A DNA stretch of 64,000 bases from Vigna angularis (lineage: Eukaryota; Streptophyta; Magnoliopsida; Fabales; Fabaceae), in assembly GCF_016808095.1 (NCBI RefSeq), contig NC_068974.1:34317090-34381089 (forward strand), given 5' to 3'. This document shows, piece by piece, positions 36,991 to 48,193 of this stretch. The notes under the pieces were generated by a model. The model searched no databases. It had not been told where the DNA came from and saw only the letters and a program-made list of their open reading frames with translations. Position 1 is the stretch's first letter. Each line of letters opens with the position of its first letter. The position numbers and the translations under genes are program-made.

Positions 36991-39439
36991 GAAATTGAAA
37001 AAAAAATTTATCAACAACACAATATCATTCTTACTTTTGTGATTTTTGTTGTAATTTTATAATTCAAACATGACAATTGTTTCTGTTATATAGTTGTATG
37101 TTGGTTAGATCTGTGTAAGAGTTCTTTATCTCTTGTTGCTACCAAATCAATAATCTAGAAGCATTTTACTGTATATAAGTTGTGTGCATACCTTTTTGTG
37201 ATTATCTCTCTACATGTGGTATCAACAACAATGTTAAGGTTATGGAAAAATTTATGTAGTGTGTATCTACCAATAATGAAAGTGAAATTTTTTTCACAAA
37301 CCTATAAATTATTTATGGAAAGAATTATAATCACCAAGGATGTAGATCATTCTTGGCTACCAAATATTGTTGGAGATTGTGATGAAGAATGTCCATGAAA
37401 AGGGTGAAGCTGTAAATAGAAAGAAAGATTGCAATACTCGTTATCTCTTGCATCAATGTGGACATAGTGAATTTTGAGAAAATTTCAAAAACAAAAACAT
37501 GTGGAATAAACTACAAAAGGTGCATGGAGAAGCAAAGAAAATCAAGAAGGTGAAATTACAATCCTTAAGGAGGTAATATGAGCTACTGTTTATACTGGAA
37601 TCAAAGAATATGACAAATTATTCTAACTAGTTGTAGCTATTGGTTAATTCAATAAGAGCATATGGAGAATCTGTAACAAACCAAAGTATGGTTGAAAAGA
37701 TATTTGCACACTCTAACCAGAGTTTGACTACATTGTGGTAGCCATTGAAGAATCAAAAGATATAGAAAAGATGTTAGTAGAGAAGTTGCAAAGCTCGTTA
37801 CAAATGCATGAGTTGAAGCTTCTGTCACGCAATGCCAAGAAAGTCAGTGAAGAACAAGCTTTGAAGGCTTAAGTTATGAGGAAATAAGGTTTTTCTCGAC
37901 TCAAATGGAAGAAGAACAAGACAGATGGGCGATTTAACAAAGATTGCAATTCTTTGAATCAAGAATAAGGTTCTGGTGAGCACACAAAACATACAAGATC
38001 AACCAAAGGCAATTTTGGCAGAGGTAGATGGGGAAAGAAGAATCAAGATCATAAAGATTCAATACTACAATTGTGAGAAGTGGGGACAATATGTTGTTAA
38101 TTATTGACATGACAAAGGAAACAAGAGAACACATTGTAGTTCTTTGAATCAAGAATAAGGTTCTGGTGAGCACACAAAACATATAAGATTAACCAAAAGC
38201 AATTTTGGAAGGGATAGAGGAGGAAATAAGAATCAAGATTGTAGAAAGATTCAATGCTATAATTGTGAGAAGTGGGGACAATATGTTGCTAATTGTTGGC
38301 ATGACAAAGGTAAGCAGAGAAAAGAATATGTTGAAGTTGAGGCCAATATTACTTAAGATTATTCAAAAGAATAGCCTATAATGTTGATGGTTACAATTAG
38401 TGAAGATGAATTTGTAATTGGGAGCTGGTTTCTTGACACCAAATGCTCCAATCACATGACTAGCATAGAGATTGGATGTAAAATTTTGATACAAGCGAAA
38501 CCAGTAAAGGCATATTCCATATTATAATGTGATTAAGGTTGAAGGAATTGTAAATATTGTAATCAAGAAGGATGGGAAAGAAATTATAGTTATTGAAAGT
38601 ATGTTGTATGTGCTTAGAATGAAGTGCAACCTGCTAAGTGTTGGACAACTAGTAGAGAAGGAATTTCCAATCACAATGAAAGAAGATATGTTAAAGGTGT
38701 ATGATTCAAGGAAAAAGTTTGTGTTGAAGTCACTATTGTCAAAGAATAGTACTTTTCAAACAAGATTGTATTATGCTAAAAATCAGTGTCTTACTGCAAT
38801 ATTCACAGATAAGATGAGTTGGTTATGGCATGGGAGGTTTGGCTATTTAAACTTCCATAGCTTGAGAAAGTTGGATGCTAATATTCTTGCACCATACAAG
38901 ATGCGTGAGGAGTGCTTGTTGGGTAAAAAACCTAAGAATGCATTTAATTCACATATGCACATGATTGCTAAAGGTATGATACATGTTGTGTACTCGAATG
39001 CATGTAGACCATTTAAGCAACAATCGTTGGGGAAGAATGAATATTTTTTTTATGAGCATAGTCGTATGATTTGGGTTTATTTGATTATAGATAAATGTGA
39101 TATATTTTCCTATTTTCAAGACATTCAAATTGATGGTTGAAAGGCAGAGTGGGAAGGTGTTGAAAATTCCCAGGATAGATAGAGGAGGAGAATACTTGTC
39201 CAACGATTTTAAGAATTACTACATTGAAAGTGTGATACAACATGAGGTAACAACACAATATACTCTCCATAACATAATTGCCTCGTTGATAGAAGAAATT
39301 GGACAATTCTTGACATGGCTAGGATTATGTTGAAACAAAATAAATTACCACATTCATTTTGGGGAGAAGCAATATCAACAATTGTATGTGTTGAATAAAT
39401 GCCCTACCAAGAAGCTGGAAAATAAAGTTCTAGAAAAGG
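36991..39439 (+). mobile_element. Decayed Ty1/copia element, left part (gag to integrase)
   Basis: A TGTGGTATCAAC primer-site-like word follows a TCTCTACA end near 37210, so an LTR remnant probably lies at about 36991-37209. The + strand then encodes, with many stops and frameshifts, gag with two zinc-knuckle remnants (CYNCEKWGQYVANC type), a protease remnant (WFLDTKCSNHM), a GAG-pre-integrase segment (WHGRFGYLNFHSLRKL) and integrase core (DRGGEYLSNDF, then YVLNKCPTKKLENKV). The longest open piece is 38529-39140, which has no good start of its own. The element is cut at 39439, inside integrase, by a long LTR. Its coding sequence resumes at 51461. Confidence 0.8.
37951..38330 (+). repeat. 190-bp tandem duplication in copia gag
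   Basis: TCTTTGAATCAAGAATAAGG and the ~190 bases after it occur at 37951 and again at 38141. Each copy ends with the zinc-knuckle coding words AATTGTGAGAAGTGGGGACA. The copies differ at scattered sites, so the duplication is not recent or arose by copying between diverged elements. Confidence 0.85.
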
Positions 39440-40437
39440 TGTAAGACTCGGGAAAAACTTAATGTAATAAGAGAATGATGTGATCTTGTTAAGTGTTTAT
39501 TAATAAGAAAGAATATGTTTTTCATAAGTATTCTGTAGCTCATTTGGTGAGAGATCATTGTTGGGCTTGTGGTTATATATTCATACCATGTAAGGTGTAT
39601 AAAATGTTTTATTTGTTTTAATTATGCCAATATTGATGAGTGGTACATATATGCCTATATGTTTGTGGTGTACGATATAATCAAATGAATATTGATAGCC
39701 TGATAGTTGAAATGGTTGTACGACACTAAAGGTGAAGAAGCTTGTGTTGTGCTTTTGGAACCACGCACAGGCTGTAACTTTTATTAGTTTAAAAAGGTAA
39801 GGGAAGCTGACCTATATCTTTTGTTCTATACATTTTGATATGATGATCATGAGTGGTGTTGCGGTTATATGGTTTTATGCTAATTGTGTATTTTGTTGTC
39901 CTTGGTATGTTCTTTATAATAGCTCTTTGTTGTTTGACTTAACGTAAATTAAGTTGTGAGACATAATAATATGAGCATTTGATTTTCTTAGTGTGAGATA
40001 TGTTTTGACATTTTGTCTGGTAATGTTTTAGATGAATGCATGAGCAGTAGATCAAGTATGTGAGAGACATTTATAGTTTAGGATTTTGATCTCTCGGTGC
40101 AATGTGATGTTTGTGGTAACTAGTATAACTAAGTGATGATATTGCTTGCTGTTCTAGTATGAACTAATGGTTACATGATGTGTGGTAGCTTGTTTATGTT
40201 GGTTTTGATTGAAGGCCATGCTGATTTAATTGGTTTTTAATTGTAGGTCGTGTTGTATATATCAGATCATGTTGATTGATTGTTTTGGTTTTGAGTGGTA
40301 CTCATTGTTTTTGGTGCAACCGTAATTTGGGGGGTAGGAATCTAAGTTTAATATTTGAAATTGATGTAGAAGGGAGTGTAGTGATTGATAATGCTTAGGT
40401 TAAAATTTGCAACCTTGGATATATATATATATATATA

Positions 40438-42765
40438 GGTTTAAACCCTCGGATGGTTCTCATATTTGTATGGGAATCTGGAGTGGGTCCTTATATTTGC
40501 AATTGTATCAATTGGGTCATAATATTTGTAAAATTGAGCCAATTTTTTCCTATCTGTTAAGTTGTCACAAACAACGTTAATTGGTGCTGACGTGGTACAC
40601 GTTGATGTAAAATTGTTTTATTGTGTAGATTTTTTTTAAAATTAAGAGTTTTTGACGTGGCAAAATTTATTCGAACCAAGGAATTTGTTTCCAGATCTGG
40701 TCAGACTCCCTCCTCCACCCACTCCACTCGGCTCACTTTCTCATGGACCTCGTCGCCAGTCGTAGACCGTCGATCACAGAGCGCTCATGGTCGATCTAGA
40801 CGGTGTTGGTGCTGAGTGATGGAGATGGTGGTTTTGTGATTCCCCATCTTTCTCGCATGTTTGGTTGAAGTAAGCGACGAAGGCGGTGGTGGAAGAGGGG
40901 GGAGGGAAGAATTTGAAGTGGGTTTAAGAGCTCCGTGGCTAAACCTATGTAAAATGGTTCTTCATCTTGTCGTTGTTGACGGTGTAGAAATCAGAGAGGA
41001 TGAGGTTGCTGGAAATTCCTATGAGGATCAACATGTATAGCTTCTTGATAGGCATCTGATAATGGAAATTCAACATAAAATAACAATCAGAATAAGTACC
41101 AGTATCATCATGCAATCCATGTTCTTTGCGAGCTCTGCGAGCTTTGGTATTTTTGTTGGCGTTTTCATGGGATCAATATTTCTCCACTCTGATGTGCGAA
41201 ATTGCTACGTTCTAGCATCGTAACAGTTGTTTCAGGAAAAATATTAACTATTCTTTAAAAAATATTTTCTTTCCCCAAGAAGCTGGCGATAGTAATTGAT
41301 TTTTTAAAATAAATATGAATTAATTTCGTATTTTGCACCATATGTTGGATCATGGTTCTCGGATTTGAGAAAATCTCTAGCAAAGAACAGGAAAATTGTG
41401 CTCCAAGATAGATCTTTTATAAGCCAATCCGACCAACGTGAGTTACGTGTCCCATGATTGGGGTTCAAAGTTCTCGGATCATTAGAAACTTTTCCCCTGA
41501 TTCATCCGTTTCTTTAACCGAACGAAGTCATTACATCATCTGTTTCTCTAACCCATATATCTAGCCTTAATTGCAGAAAAAAAAATACAAATATTAAAAC
41601 ATCCACATACCCAAGTTGTTGAAGATTGAAAACTAAATTCTCAGTTAGCACAAACAATTTGAATCAATTACTAGCTTCCACAAGAAAGAAAGAAATTTCA
41701 CAAGGAGATTGTCAATCTTTATATTGCATTAAGCATCAAGACCCTTGCTCGTGTTAATGCTAGTGTTGGGATTTTCCTTTTCTAGCTTTTTACAACCTCT
41801 TTCTCTTTCTCTTTCTCTCAATTCACAAATCTTTACCAAACCTTCAATGAACCCTTACTCTCTCACATTTTCTCTCTACTTTTGAAGTGTTAGTTTCCAT
41901 AACACTTCATTTAATGGCCAACACTCGTCGACGCCAATGAAGATCTCCGACGAGACCACCCGCGCCCTGCGCCCATTCCCGTCGACCATTGCAGTTCCCT
42001 CACAGGACTTCGATCTCCAGCTGCACCGTCGGCCATCCCACCGGAATCCCCAAACTTCAGCTCGCCTCAAGCGGCTCGCCGAAACTTCAGCTGGAAAACG
42101 GAGCAGGCCAGAAACCCCCTTGTCCAAGTGGAAGATCCACGGCGGCGGCGATCCGCTCGAGGAGCTCGACAGCGAAAAGGAACTTCTGTCTCTTCCAGCT
42201 TTTTACCAAACCAACAATGTTATACCAAAACCCTTTTCAGCCTAACCCATCTTCTCTCTCTTTTCTTTTTTATCTCTCTCTCCCTATACATACATCACTT
42301 TTTCCTTTTTGCTATTTGAGCTCCTTTTTACCCTTATGTAATGTAGTAAGGAGAGTGGAAGCAGAATACAAAGAAGTAATTTATGTAATCCAGATGTTCT
42401 TCCTTCGCGCAAGTACCAGTGGAGATGTGTGCTGCAGTGGCGGCTCTCCACTTGTTTGTTACTTCCTTGACACCACTCTCTTAACTCAAAGCAAACAAAA
42501 TCCCTAAATTTTAACATAAACCAATTAAATTTTTGTTATGTCATAATCTCTTAATTTAAATAAAAATTCCATGTAATCAAACAATACACATCAACATATT
42601 AAGTGTGCACCACATCAGCATCAACTAACGCCGTCTGTGACAACTTAACGGATAACGCAAAATTGCCTCAATTTTACAAATATTATGACCCAATTGACAT
42701 AGTTGCAAATATGAGGACCCACCTGAGATTCCCATACAAATATGAGGATCATCCGAGGGTTTAAA

Positions 42766-42767
<2 letters not shown>
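40438..42767. mobile_element. Mutator-like element with ~200 bp terminal inverted repeats
   Basis: The left end GGTTTAAACCCTCGGATG is the reverse complement of the right end. Similarity continues for about 200 bases on each side (about 40438-40645 and 42555-42767), through CTCATATTTGTATGGGAATC, AATTGGGTCATAATATTTGT and GTTAAGTTGTCAC. It sits inside a (TA)n tract (40419-40437 left, 42768-42850 right), so a TA-rich target duplication cannot be measured. No transposase is encoded. The interior has two GC-rich patches (about 40680-40930 and 41930-42180) that contrast with the AT-rich ends and could be captured host fragments, as in Pack-MULEs. TIR length and class fit MULEs; the family name is not known. 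Confidence 0.7.

Positions 42768-42850
<83 letters not shown>
42768..42850. repeat. (TA)n microsatellite at the MULE edge
   Basis: Around forty TA units, followed by CATACATACA. Short ORFs of alternating Ile/Tyr across it are artefacts of the repeat. Confidence 0.95.
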
Positions 42851-42854
<4 letters not shown>

Positions 42855-43380
42855 CATACACCATAAGAACTCTTCGAGGTTAGTAAAGATTGGTGTGGTG
42901 GTGTGGACTTGCAAATTCGTGTTTCAGGTAGTGATAATTAGAGTCGGTGAGGTTAGTGCAGGGTTTGTTAACTGTTTTCAAAATATAAAGTCAAGTTGGG
43001 TAAATCATAACTAATATATGTTTAATAGTGAAGGGTAAATTATACAAAGGTTGGTTTAAGGTGTACCTTATCTTTGGTTAAGCAGAGGCTAGGTTAGGAT
43101 AGTTTATGCAATAAATAATTGTCGCAGTAAACTTTAGGGAGTGGCTTTGAGTTTAAGTGGTTATTTTGTTTCCAAATATTATGGTTATGATACCTGATGT
43201 GAACATATGTGTTTGATGTATGCTTTGTTTTTGTTTCTGTGATCAAATTGTGTTGTTCCATGCTTAAATGCTTTATTTTTGTATTGTCTTGTTGAAGTCG
43301 GGTTGTCCGAGCTGCGTGTTTTGAGGTCGATCATGTTCGGGACCCAGGGTGTCGAGATGTCCAAGCTTCAGGGTGTCGGG

Positions 43381-44780
43381 TGATAGGTGTAAATTTTACT
43401 TGTTTTTGTTCCTTAAATTGTTGTACTTTTGAATAAGTTTAAGTGTTAATTCTCATGAAAAGTATATAATTGTTGATTTAAATGTAGTTTTGATTGTTTA
43501 AGTGTGTTTTGATGCTTTTGTTTGCTTATTTCAGAGTATAATAAGGATTGGATACTATCACAGACTTGGAAAGCGTCATGTGCAGTGCCAGAAGGATCAA
43601 ATCAACATGCCTGGACGCTTCTCGCCAGAAAACGGACGTTCTCCCAGCGAGAGCGGACGTTCGCCCAGCGAACGGACGCTCGTCGCCCAACGAGAACGTT
43701 CGTCCAGCGAACAGTGGACGTTCGTCCAGCGAGTGCACGCCTGTGACCCAAAAGTAGACGCTCGCCTAGCGAGAGAGCGAACGCTCGCCCAGCGAGAACG
43801 CTCGTCCAGCGAGCTTTGGACGTTCGTCCAGCGAAGAAGAAAAGTGGACGCTCGCCCAGCGACGGACGCTCGCCCAGCGAACTTTGGACGTTCGTCCAGC
43901 GAAGATGAAAAGTAGACGCTCGCCCAGCGATCAATGGACGCTCGCCCAACGACGGACGCTCGCCCAGCGAGCGTACGTTCGTCGCCCAACGAAAAATCAC
44001 TTACGGTCCTTCTCTTTAAAAACGCGATCCAGAGGCAGAAATGGAGAAGTTTGGAGGGGAGGAGACTAGAGGACGCTGCAGAGCTCGTCTTGGGTGTTTC
44101 CAAGGTGGAAAATCACCAATTTCCACCGTCCAATCCATGCTTTATCGCTTCTATGATGTATATGTGTAGCTAGAACTCCATTTCACTGGGGTTGAGAGTA
44201 CATTTCTAAAACTCTTTGTAATTTCTATATTAATGCATGATCTTGTATGAATTTTGTGTTCTATCTTTATTATTCATGCCTATGATGAGAATCTGAGCTA
44301 TTTGAACGGTTAAATCATTGAGAAATGTATGAGACTGCGGACCTAGGATAGAACTGCTAAAGGATTTCGAGTCCTAGACATAGGAGGAAATTTTTAGTCA
44401 TCTGTGACATTGTGATTAAGGCAAATTTGATAACTGAATTATCTAAGAGATTAGGATTTAGTTTGAATGATTCTGAACGGTCATCTGAGAGATCAGGACT
44501 GCATGCGCCTAGGATGTTGATGCTTAATTTTGAGGAATTGTGTTAGTAGAAAAATTACTTGAGTGATGAACTTGAAAATCAACCCCAGTGAACTTTAATT
44601 CATCTGTTTTTACCACTTTAAATTTCACCTGTATGCAAATCTTACTTGTGTTGTAAAATTAATCGCTAAATTAGTAAACTTTAATCAATCTGTGAATCAA
44701 AACAAATCTCTTGGGAAACGATTTCCGGACTTACCGGTTTATTACTTGAACGATCCGGTGCGCTTGCCGAGGTCTCAACA
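43381..44780 (+). repeat. 5' LTR of the Athila-like element
   Basis: 1400 bases, TGATAGGTGTAAATTTTACT to GAGGTCTCAACA. It contains a CG-rich tandem array at about 43605-43995 and a CTTTAAAAAC box near 44012 that could serve as its TATA element. The second half has the CTCTTGGGAAACGATTTCC and GATCCGGTGCGC words typical of this LTR type. Confidence 0.93.
43605..43995. repeat. GGACGCTCGCCCAGCGA tandem array in the 5' LTR
   Basis: Imperfect 17-35 base units of GGACG(C/T)TCG(C/T)CCAGCGA. Many can fold by themselves (CGCTCG-CCCAG-CGAGCG). All units are CpG-rich. ORFs on both strands across it are by-products of the period. Confidence 0.92.
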
Positions 44781-44786
44781 AGTTTT

Positions 44787-44805
44787 TGGCGCCGTTGCCG
44801 GGGAT
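44787..44805 (+). other. Primer binding site, tRNA-Asp type
   Basis: TGGCGCCGTTGCCGGGGAT begins six bases after the 5' LTR. This is the primer site known for Athila-type elements, complementary to the 3' end of tRNA-Asp. Confidence 0.85.
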
Positions 44806-44970
44806 TTGTTTTGGTTTTCGTTTATTGTTTGTTGTTTATCTAGTTTAGTTGATTTTTGCTATCTTTTGTTTAAGTGTTTATTGTGATTGTATTTGAATTC
44901 ATGTGCATAATTGTTATCATCTGTAGAAATTGTGTCTTTTTGGATTGTTTCTTTTTTGTTTGTGTTTTGT

Positions 44971-46269
44971 ATGAGAAGCAGAGAACAGGTTGAAAATCTA
45001 CTTTTTGATCCGGAAATTGAAAGAACTGCTCGAAGGAACAACAATAGAAGAAGGAGACAAAGTAGAGAATCCAGAGAAGCCTCTGCTATTTCTGAAGAAA
45101 ATCTTAACTCTTCATCTGATCAAGAAAGAGAAGAAATGGAAGACAATCGTACTGGAGAAGGTTCTGGGCAAGGAAGACGTACTCTTGCAGATTATAATAC
45201 TTTCTCAGGACCTCTGCACTTCAACAGTATTGCAAGACCAGTGGTGAATGCTGCTAACATGGAGATGAAGCCAGCTCTTATTCATCTGGTGCAGAACAAT
45301 CAATTTCATGGATTATCCCACGAGAATCCATATACTCACTTGGCTACTTTCATGGAGATCTGTAATACAGTGAGGATTCACCAGGTTCCAGATGAAGCGA
45401 TCCGACTCAGCTTATTTCCATTCTCATTGGCTGGTAATGCAAAAATGTGGCTGAATTCCTTTCCAGAGAATAGTCTGACAGTCTGGGATGATGTAGTTGC
45501 TAAATTTCTGAATAAGTTTTTCCCTCAGTCCAAAGTCAATAAGGGAACACAGGAGATCTCTTCTTTCCAACAAGATGCTGATGAAACTCTAGGTCAAGCA
45601 TGGGATAGATTCAAAGGCCTACTGAGAAAAACTCCTACTCATGGATTTGATGAGCCTACAATGTTAAATCTGTTTCTTGGAGGGCTGAAATCTCAAACAA
45701 AGTTAATGTTAGATGCATCAGCTGGAGGTAGTATCAGATGGAAGACGCCTGAAGAAGCACATGATCTAATTGAAAACATGGCTGCAAATGATAATGAAGT
45801 TCAGAGTGAAAGAGCTCAATTTCAACAAAAAGGTGTTCTTCAGCTTCAATCTCAAGATGCTTTACTAGCTCAGAACAAGATTATGACTCAGCAACTTGAG
45901 ACATTAATGAAGAAGTTATCTCAGCTACCTAAAGAACTGCAGAATGTTTCTCAATTTCAACATCAGATGGTTCAAAGTTGTGAATTGTGCGGAGGAAATC
46001 ATAATAATGGTCAATGTGCAGTGCAAAGCATGTCTCATGAAGAAGTGAATTATATGGGAAATCAAGGTCTTCAGACGAATTACAATCAAGGTCAAAGTTT
46101 TAATCAAACATGGAGACCTCATCCGAGTATGGGACAAGCTGTTCCTTTCAACAGACCACCTCCACAGAACTTTCAGCAACAACCTTCTCTGACAGAAAGA
46201 ACTTCAAAACTGGAAGAAACTCTTCAGCAGTTTATGCAGGTATCAATTTTCAACCATAAAAGTACATAA
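44971..46269 (+). CDS. Athila-like gag protein
   Basis: 432 residues from the ATG at 44971 (MRSREQVENLL). An earlier in-frame ATG at 44911 would add a hydrophobic stretch untypical of gag, so the later one is preferred. The N-terminus is Arg/Ser/Glu-rich, with RRNNNRRRR. The middle (about 100-300) is a retrotransposon gag domain with the HLVQNNQFHGL, NPYTHLATFMEIC, LFPFSLAGNAKMWL and FFPQSKVN motifs. The last third is Gln-rich with a CX2CX3HX4C zinc knuckle (CELCGGNHNNGQC). The protein would form the particle that packages element RNA. The frame stops at TAA 46267-46269. The protease ORF continues in the same frame 15 bases later with no other stop between. Confidence 0.9.
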   Translation: MRSREQVENLLFDPEIERTARRNNNRRRRQSRESREASAISEENLNSSSDQEREEMEDNRTGEGSGQGRRTLADYNTFSGPLHFNSIARPVVNAANMEMKPALIHLVQNNQFHGLSHENPYTHLATFMEICNTVRIHQVPDEAIRLSLFPFSLAGNAKMWLNSFPENSLTVWDDVVAKFLNKFFPQSKVNKGTQEISSFQQDADETLGQAWDRFKGLLRKTPTHGFDEPTMLNLFLGGLKSQTKLMLDASAGGSIRWKTPEEAHDLIENMAANDNEVQSERAQFQQKGVLQLQSQDALLAQNKIMTQQLETLMKKLSQLPKELQNVSQFQHQMVQSCELCGGNHNNGQCAVQSMSHEEVNYMGNQGLQTNYNQGQSFNQTWRPHPSMGQAVPFNRPPPQNFQQQPSLTERTSKLEETLQQFMQVSIFNHKST

Positions 46270-46284
46270 GCCTCACTTAGGAAT

Positions 46285-47406
46285 TTGGAGATTCAGGTGG
46301 GTCAATTAGCTAAGAAGTTGGAAGAAAAACCAGTGAAGGACTTTGGGGCAAACACTGACGTAAATCCAAAGGAAGACTGCAATGTTATTACTACAAGATC
46401 TGGAAGAATGCTGGAAGAAAGAGAGAATGAGAAAAAAATGAGTGAAGAAAAAGATAAGATGAGTAAACAGGGAGATGAAGAAGAAGAGAAAGAGGATAGA
46501 GAAAGTGAAAAAGAGAGAGAGGGAGAGAAAAAGAAAGAACAGATGTATGAGAAACCTCTTCCATATCCAAAGGTTTCCTCTAAAAAGGAGAAGGAAAGAC
46601 AGTTCCAGAGTTTCATTGATATTTTCAAGAAGTTGGAAATCAAGATGCCCTTCTCAGAAGCACTGAAACAAATACCTGCTTACTCGAAATTCATGAAAGA
46701 TTTGCTCACAAAGAAGAGAAAGTATATTGAGGAAGAAACTATAGAAGTACAGGGCCAGTGCAGTGCTATCATTCAGAAGTTGCTTCCTCCAAAGTTTAAA
46801 GATCCAGGTAGTTTTACAATTCCATGCACCATTGGTGAACTGGCTATTGGGAATGCGTTAATTGATCTTGGAGCCAGCATCAATCTTATGCCTCTATCAA
46901 TGTTTAAGAAGATTGGAGAATTAGAGTTGAAGCCCACACGCATGACTCTACAATTAGCAGACAGATCGATCAAATATCCGCAGGGAGTAGTAGAAGATGT
47001 TCTGGTAAAGGTAGATAAATTCTTATTTCCGGTGGATTTTGTTGTCATGGAAATGAAAGAAGATATAGAAATTCCTCTGATTCTGGGAAGGCCATTCATG
47101 AAGACTGCTCGAGTGTTAATTGATGTTGATGAGGGAAAGCTCAAAGTGAGAGTTGAGGATGAAGAAGTAAATTTCAATGTCTTTGAAGCAATGTCTCACC
47201 CAAATGATGAAGATACATGCTTTCAAATTGATGAACTTGAGGAAGTCTGCATGATTGCACAGAAGACGATGCATATATCCTCACCTCTTAATCTGGATGT
47301 TTTAAAGGAGATTCCATGTGAGGAAGAAGAGAAAAGAGAACAGAAGTTGCACTTGAAGTTGCTACCTTCACTTCTGAATGATGTCAAACCCTTGGATCAA
47401 CCATAG
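46285..47406 (+). CDS. Retroviral-type aspartic protease region of the Athila-like element
   Basis: About 373 codons in the same frame as gag. The first third is a charged Lys/Glu-rich linker (EEEKEDRESEKEREGEKKK). The second half is a pepsin-like retroelement protease: the active-site segment LIDLGASINLMP, then RSIKYPQGVVEDVLVKV and LILGRPFM. The catalytic Asp is in the DLGA form usual for Athila-type elements rather than DTGA or DSGA. The ORF ends after the protease. No reverse transcriptase motif follows. There is no convincing independent start, so expression probably depended on reading through from gag. Confidence 0.85.
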   Translation: MEIQVGQLAKKLEEKPVKDFGANTDVNPKEDCNVITTRSGRMLEERENEKKMSEEKDKMSKQGDEEEEKEDRESEKEREGEKKKEQMYEKPLPYPKVSSKKEKERQFQSFIDIFKKLEIKMPFSEALKQIPAYSKFMKDLLTKKRKYIEEETIEVQGQCSAIIQKLLPPKFKDPGSFTIPCTIGELAIGNALIDLGASINLMPLSMFKKIGELELKPTRMTLQLADRSIKYPQGVVEDVLVKVDKFLFPVDFVVMEMKEDIEIPLILGRPFMKTARVLIDVDEGKLKVRVEDEEVNFNVFEAMSHPNDEDTCFQIDELEEVCMIAQKTMHISSPLNLDVLKEIPCEEEEKREQKLHLKLLPSLLNDVKPLDQP

Positions 47407-47430
47407 AGTGCTTCTTAGTGTCAAGCTAAA

Positions 47431-47464
47431 GACGTTAAACAAGCGCTTATTGGGAGGCAACCCA
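47431..47464 (+). other. Conserved post-ORF motif with hairpin potential
   Basis: Directly after the protease stop lies GACGTTAAACAAGCGCTT followed by ATTGGGAGGCAACCCAG. It contains the palindrome AAGCGCTT and a short TGGG/CCCA stem with loop AGGCAA. From memory, near-identical text follows the coding region in many Athila-type elements of different plants; its job is not known to me. Confidence 0.6.
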
Positions 47465-48117
47465 GCTTTCTAACTCTATCTATTTATGTTTTCAGTTCTT
47501 TTGGTTGTGTGGACTGAATCTGAATATGATTGGTTGTGTGGTTTGAATCTGAATATGTTTGGTTGTGTGGATTGAAGTATGTTTCTGCAATGATTTGTTT
47601 GTGAAATGTGTGTTCGAAGTTTGAATTTGAATTTTGAATTCTGTCCATGATAACTGGCATGATTGTGAGATTGTTATTGCAAAATCTGAGTTTTAGAACT
47701 TGTGTTATGATTATATGAGTTGCTCTTGAATCTGATTAATTGTGACCCAGAAGTTGAATATCTGAGTGTACTGAGACAGCTTTGAAAGCAAGTGAGAAGT
47801 TGTTATTGCTATGAATTTGGTTTTTGCATAATTCTTATCATTACAGATGCATTCTGGTTTAGAAATGAGAAAGGCAGTTGTTTGTTTTTGAAATTAACTA
47901 ATTGGCCAGATGACTACCCATATGTGAATATTCATCCTTTGTGATCCTATTTGAGCCTTATATATATTTTTTGTGAACCCTGAGCTTCTTACAGAACAAT
48001 CTACCTTATCCAACACTCTAGAAGAAGAGAACAAGAAACATATTTGTCAAGAGATAGGTAGAAATTAAGTTTGGGGGAAATCATAATCAGTTGAGTCTTA
48101 AACTGATGTTTGAAAAA

Positions 48118-48193
<76 letters not shown>

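Noticed and set aside
38529..39140. 203-codon ORF taken as a host gene
   Set aside because: It encodes the copia GAG-pre-integrase region and is flanked by frameshifted gag and integrase of the same element.
41989..42507. 172-codon + strand ORF in the MULE interior
   Set aside because: No motif, low-complexity Ser/Pro text; it overlaps other GC-driven ORFs. It is kept only as a possible capture region.
42625..43014. Ile/Tyr-repeat ORFs on both strands
   Set aside because: Pure (TA)n microsatellite.
43605..43995. Regularly spaced direct repeats resembling a CRISPR array
   Set aside because: Units are contiguous and variable, have no unique spacers, lie in an LTR in both copies, and the genome is a plant's.
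43502..44173. Several overlapping ORFs on both strands, repeated at 48835-49564
   Set aside because: They lie in the CpG-rich tandem array of the LTRs. The repeat period keeps frames open and the products are low-complexity.
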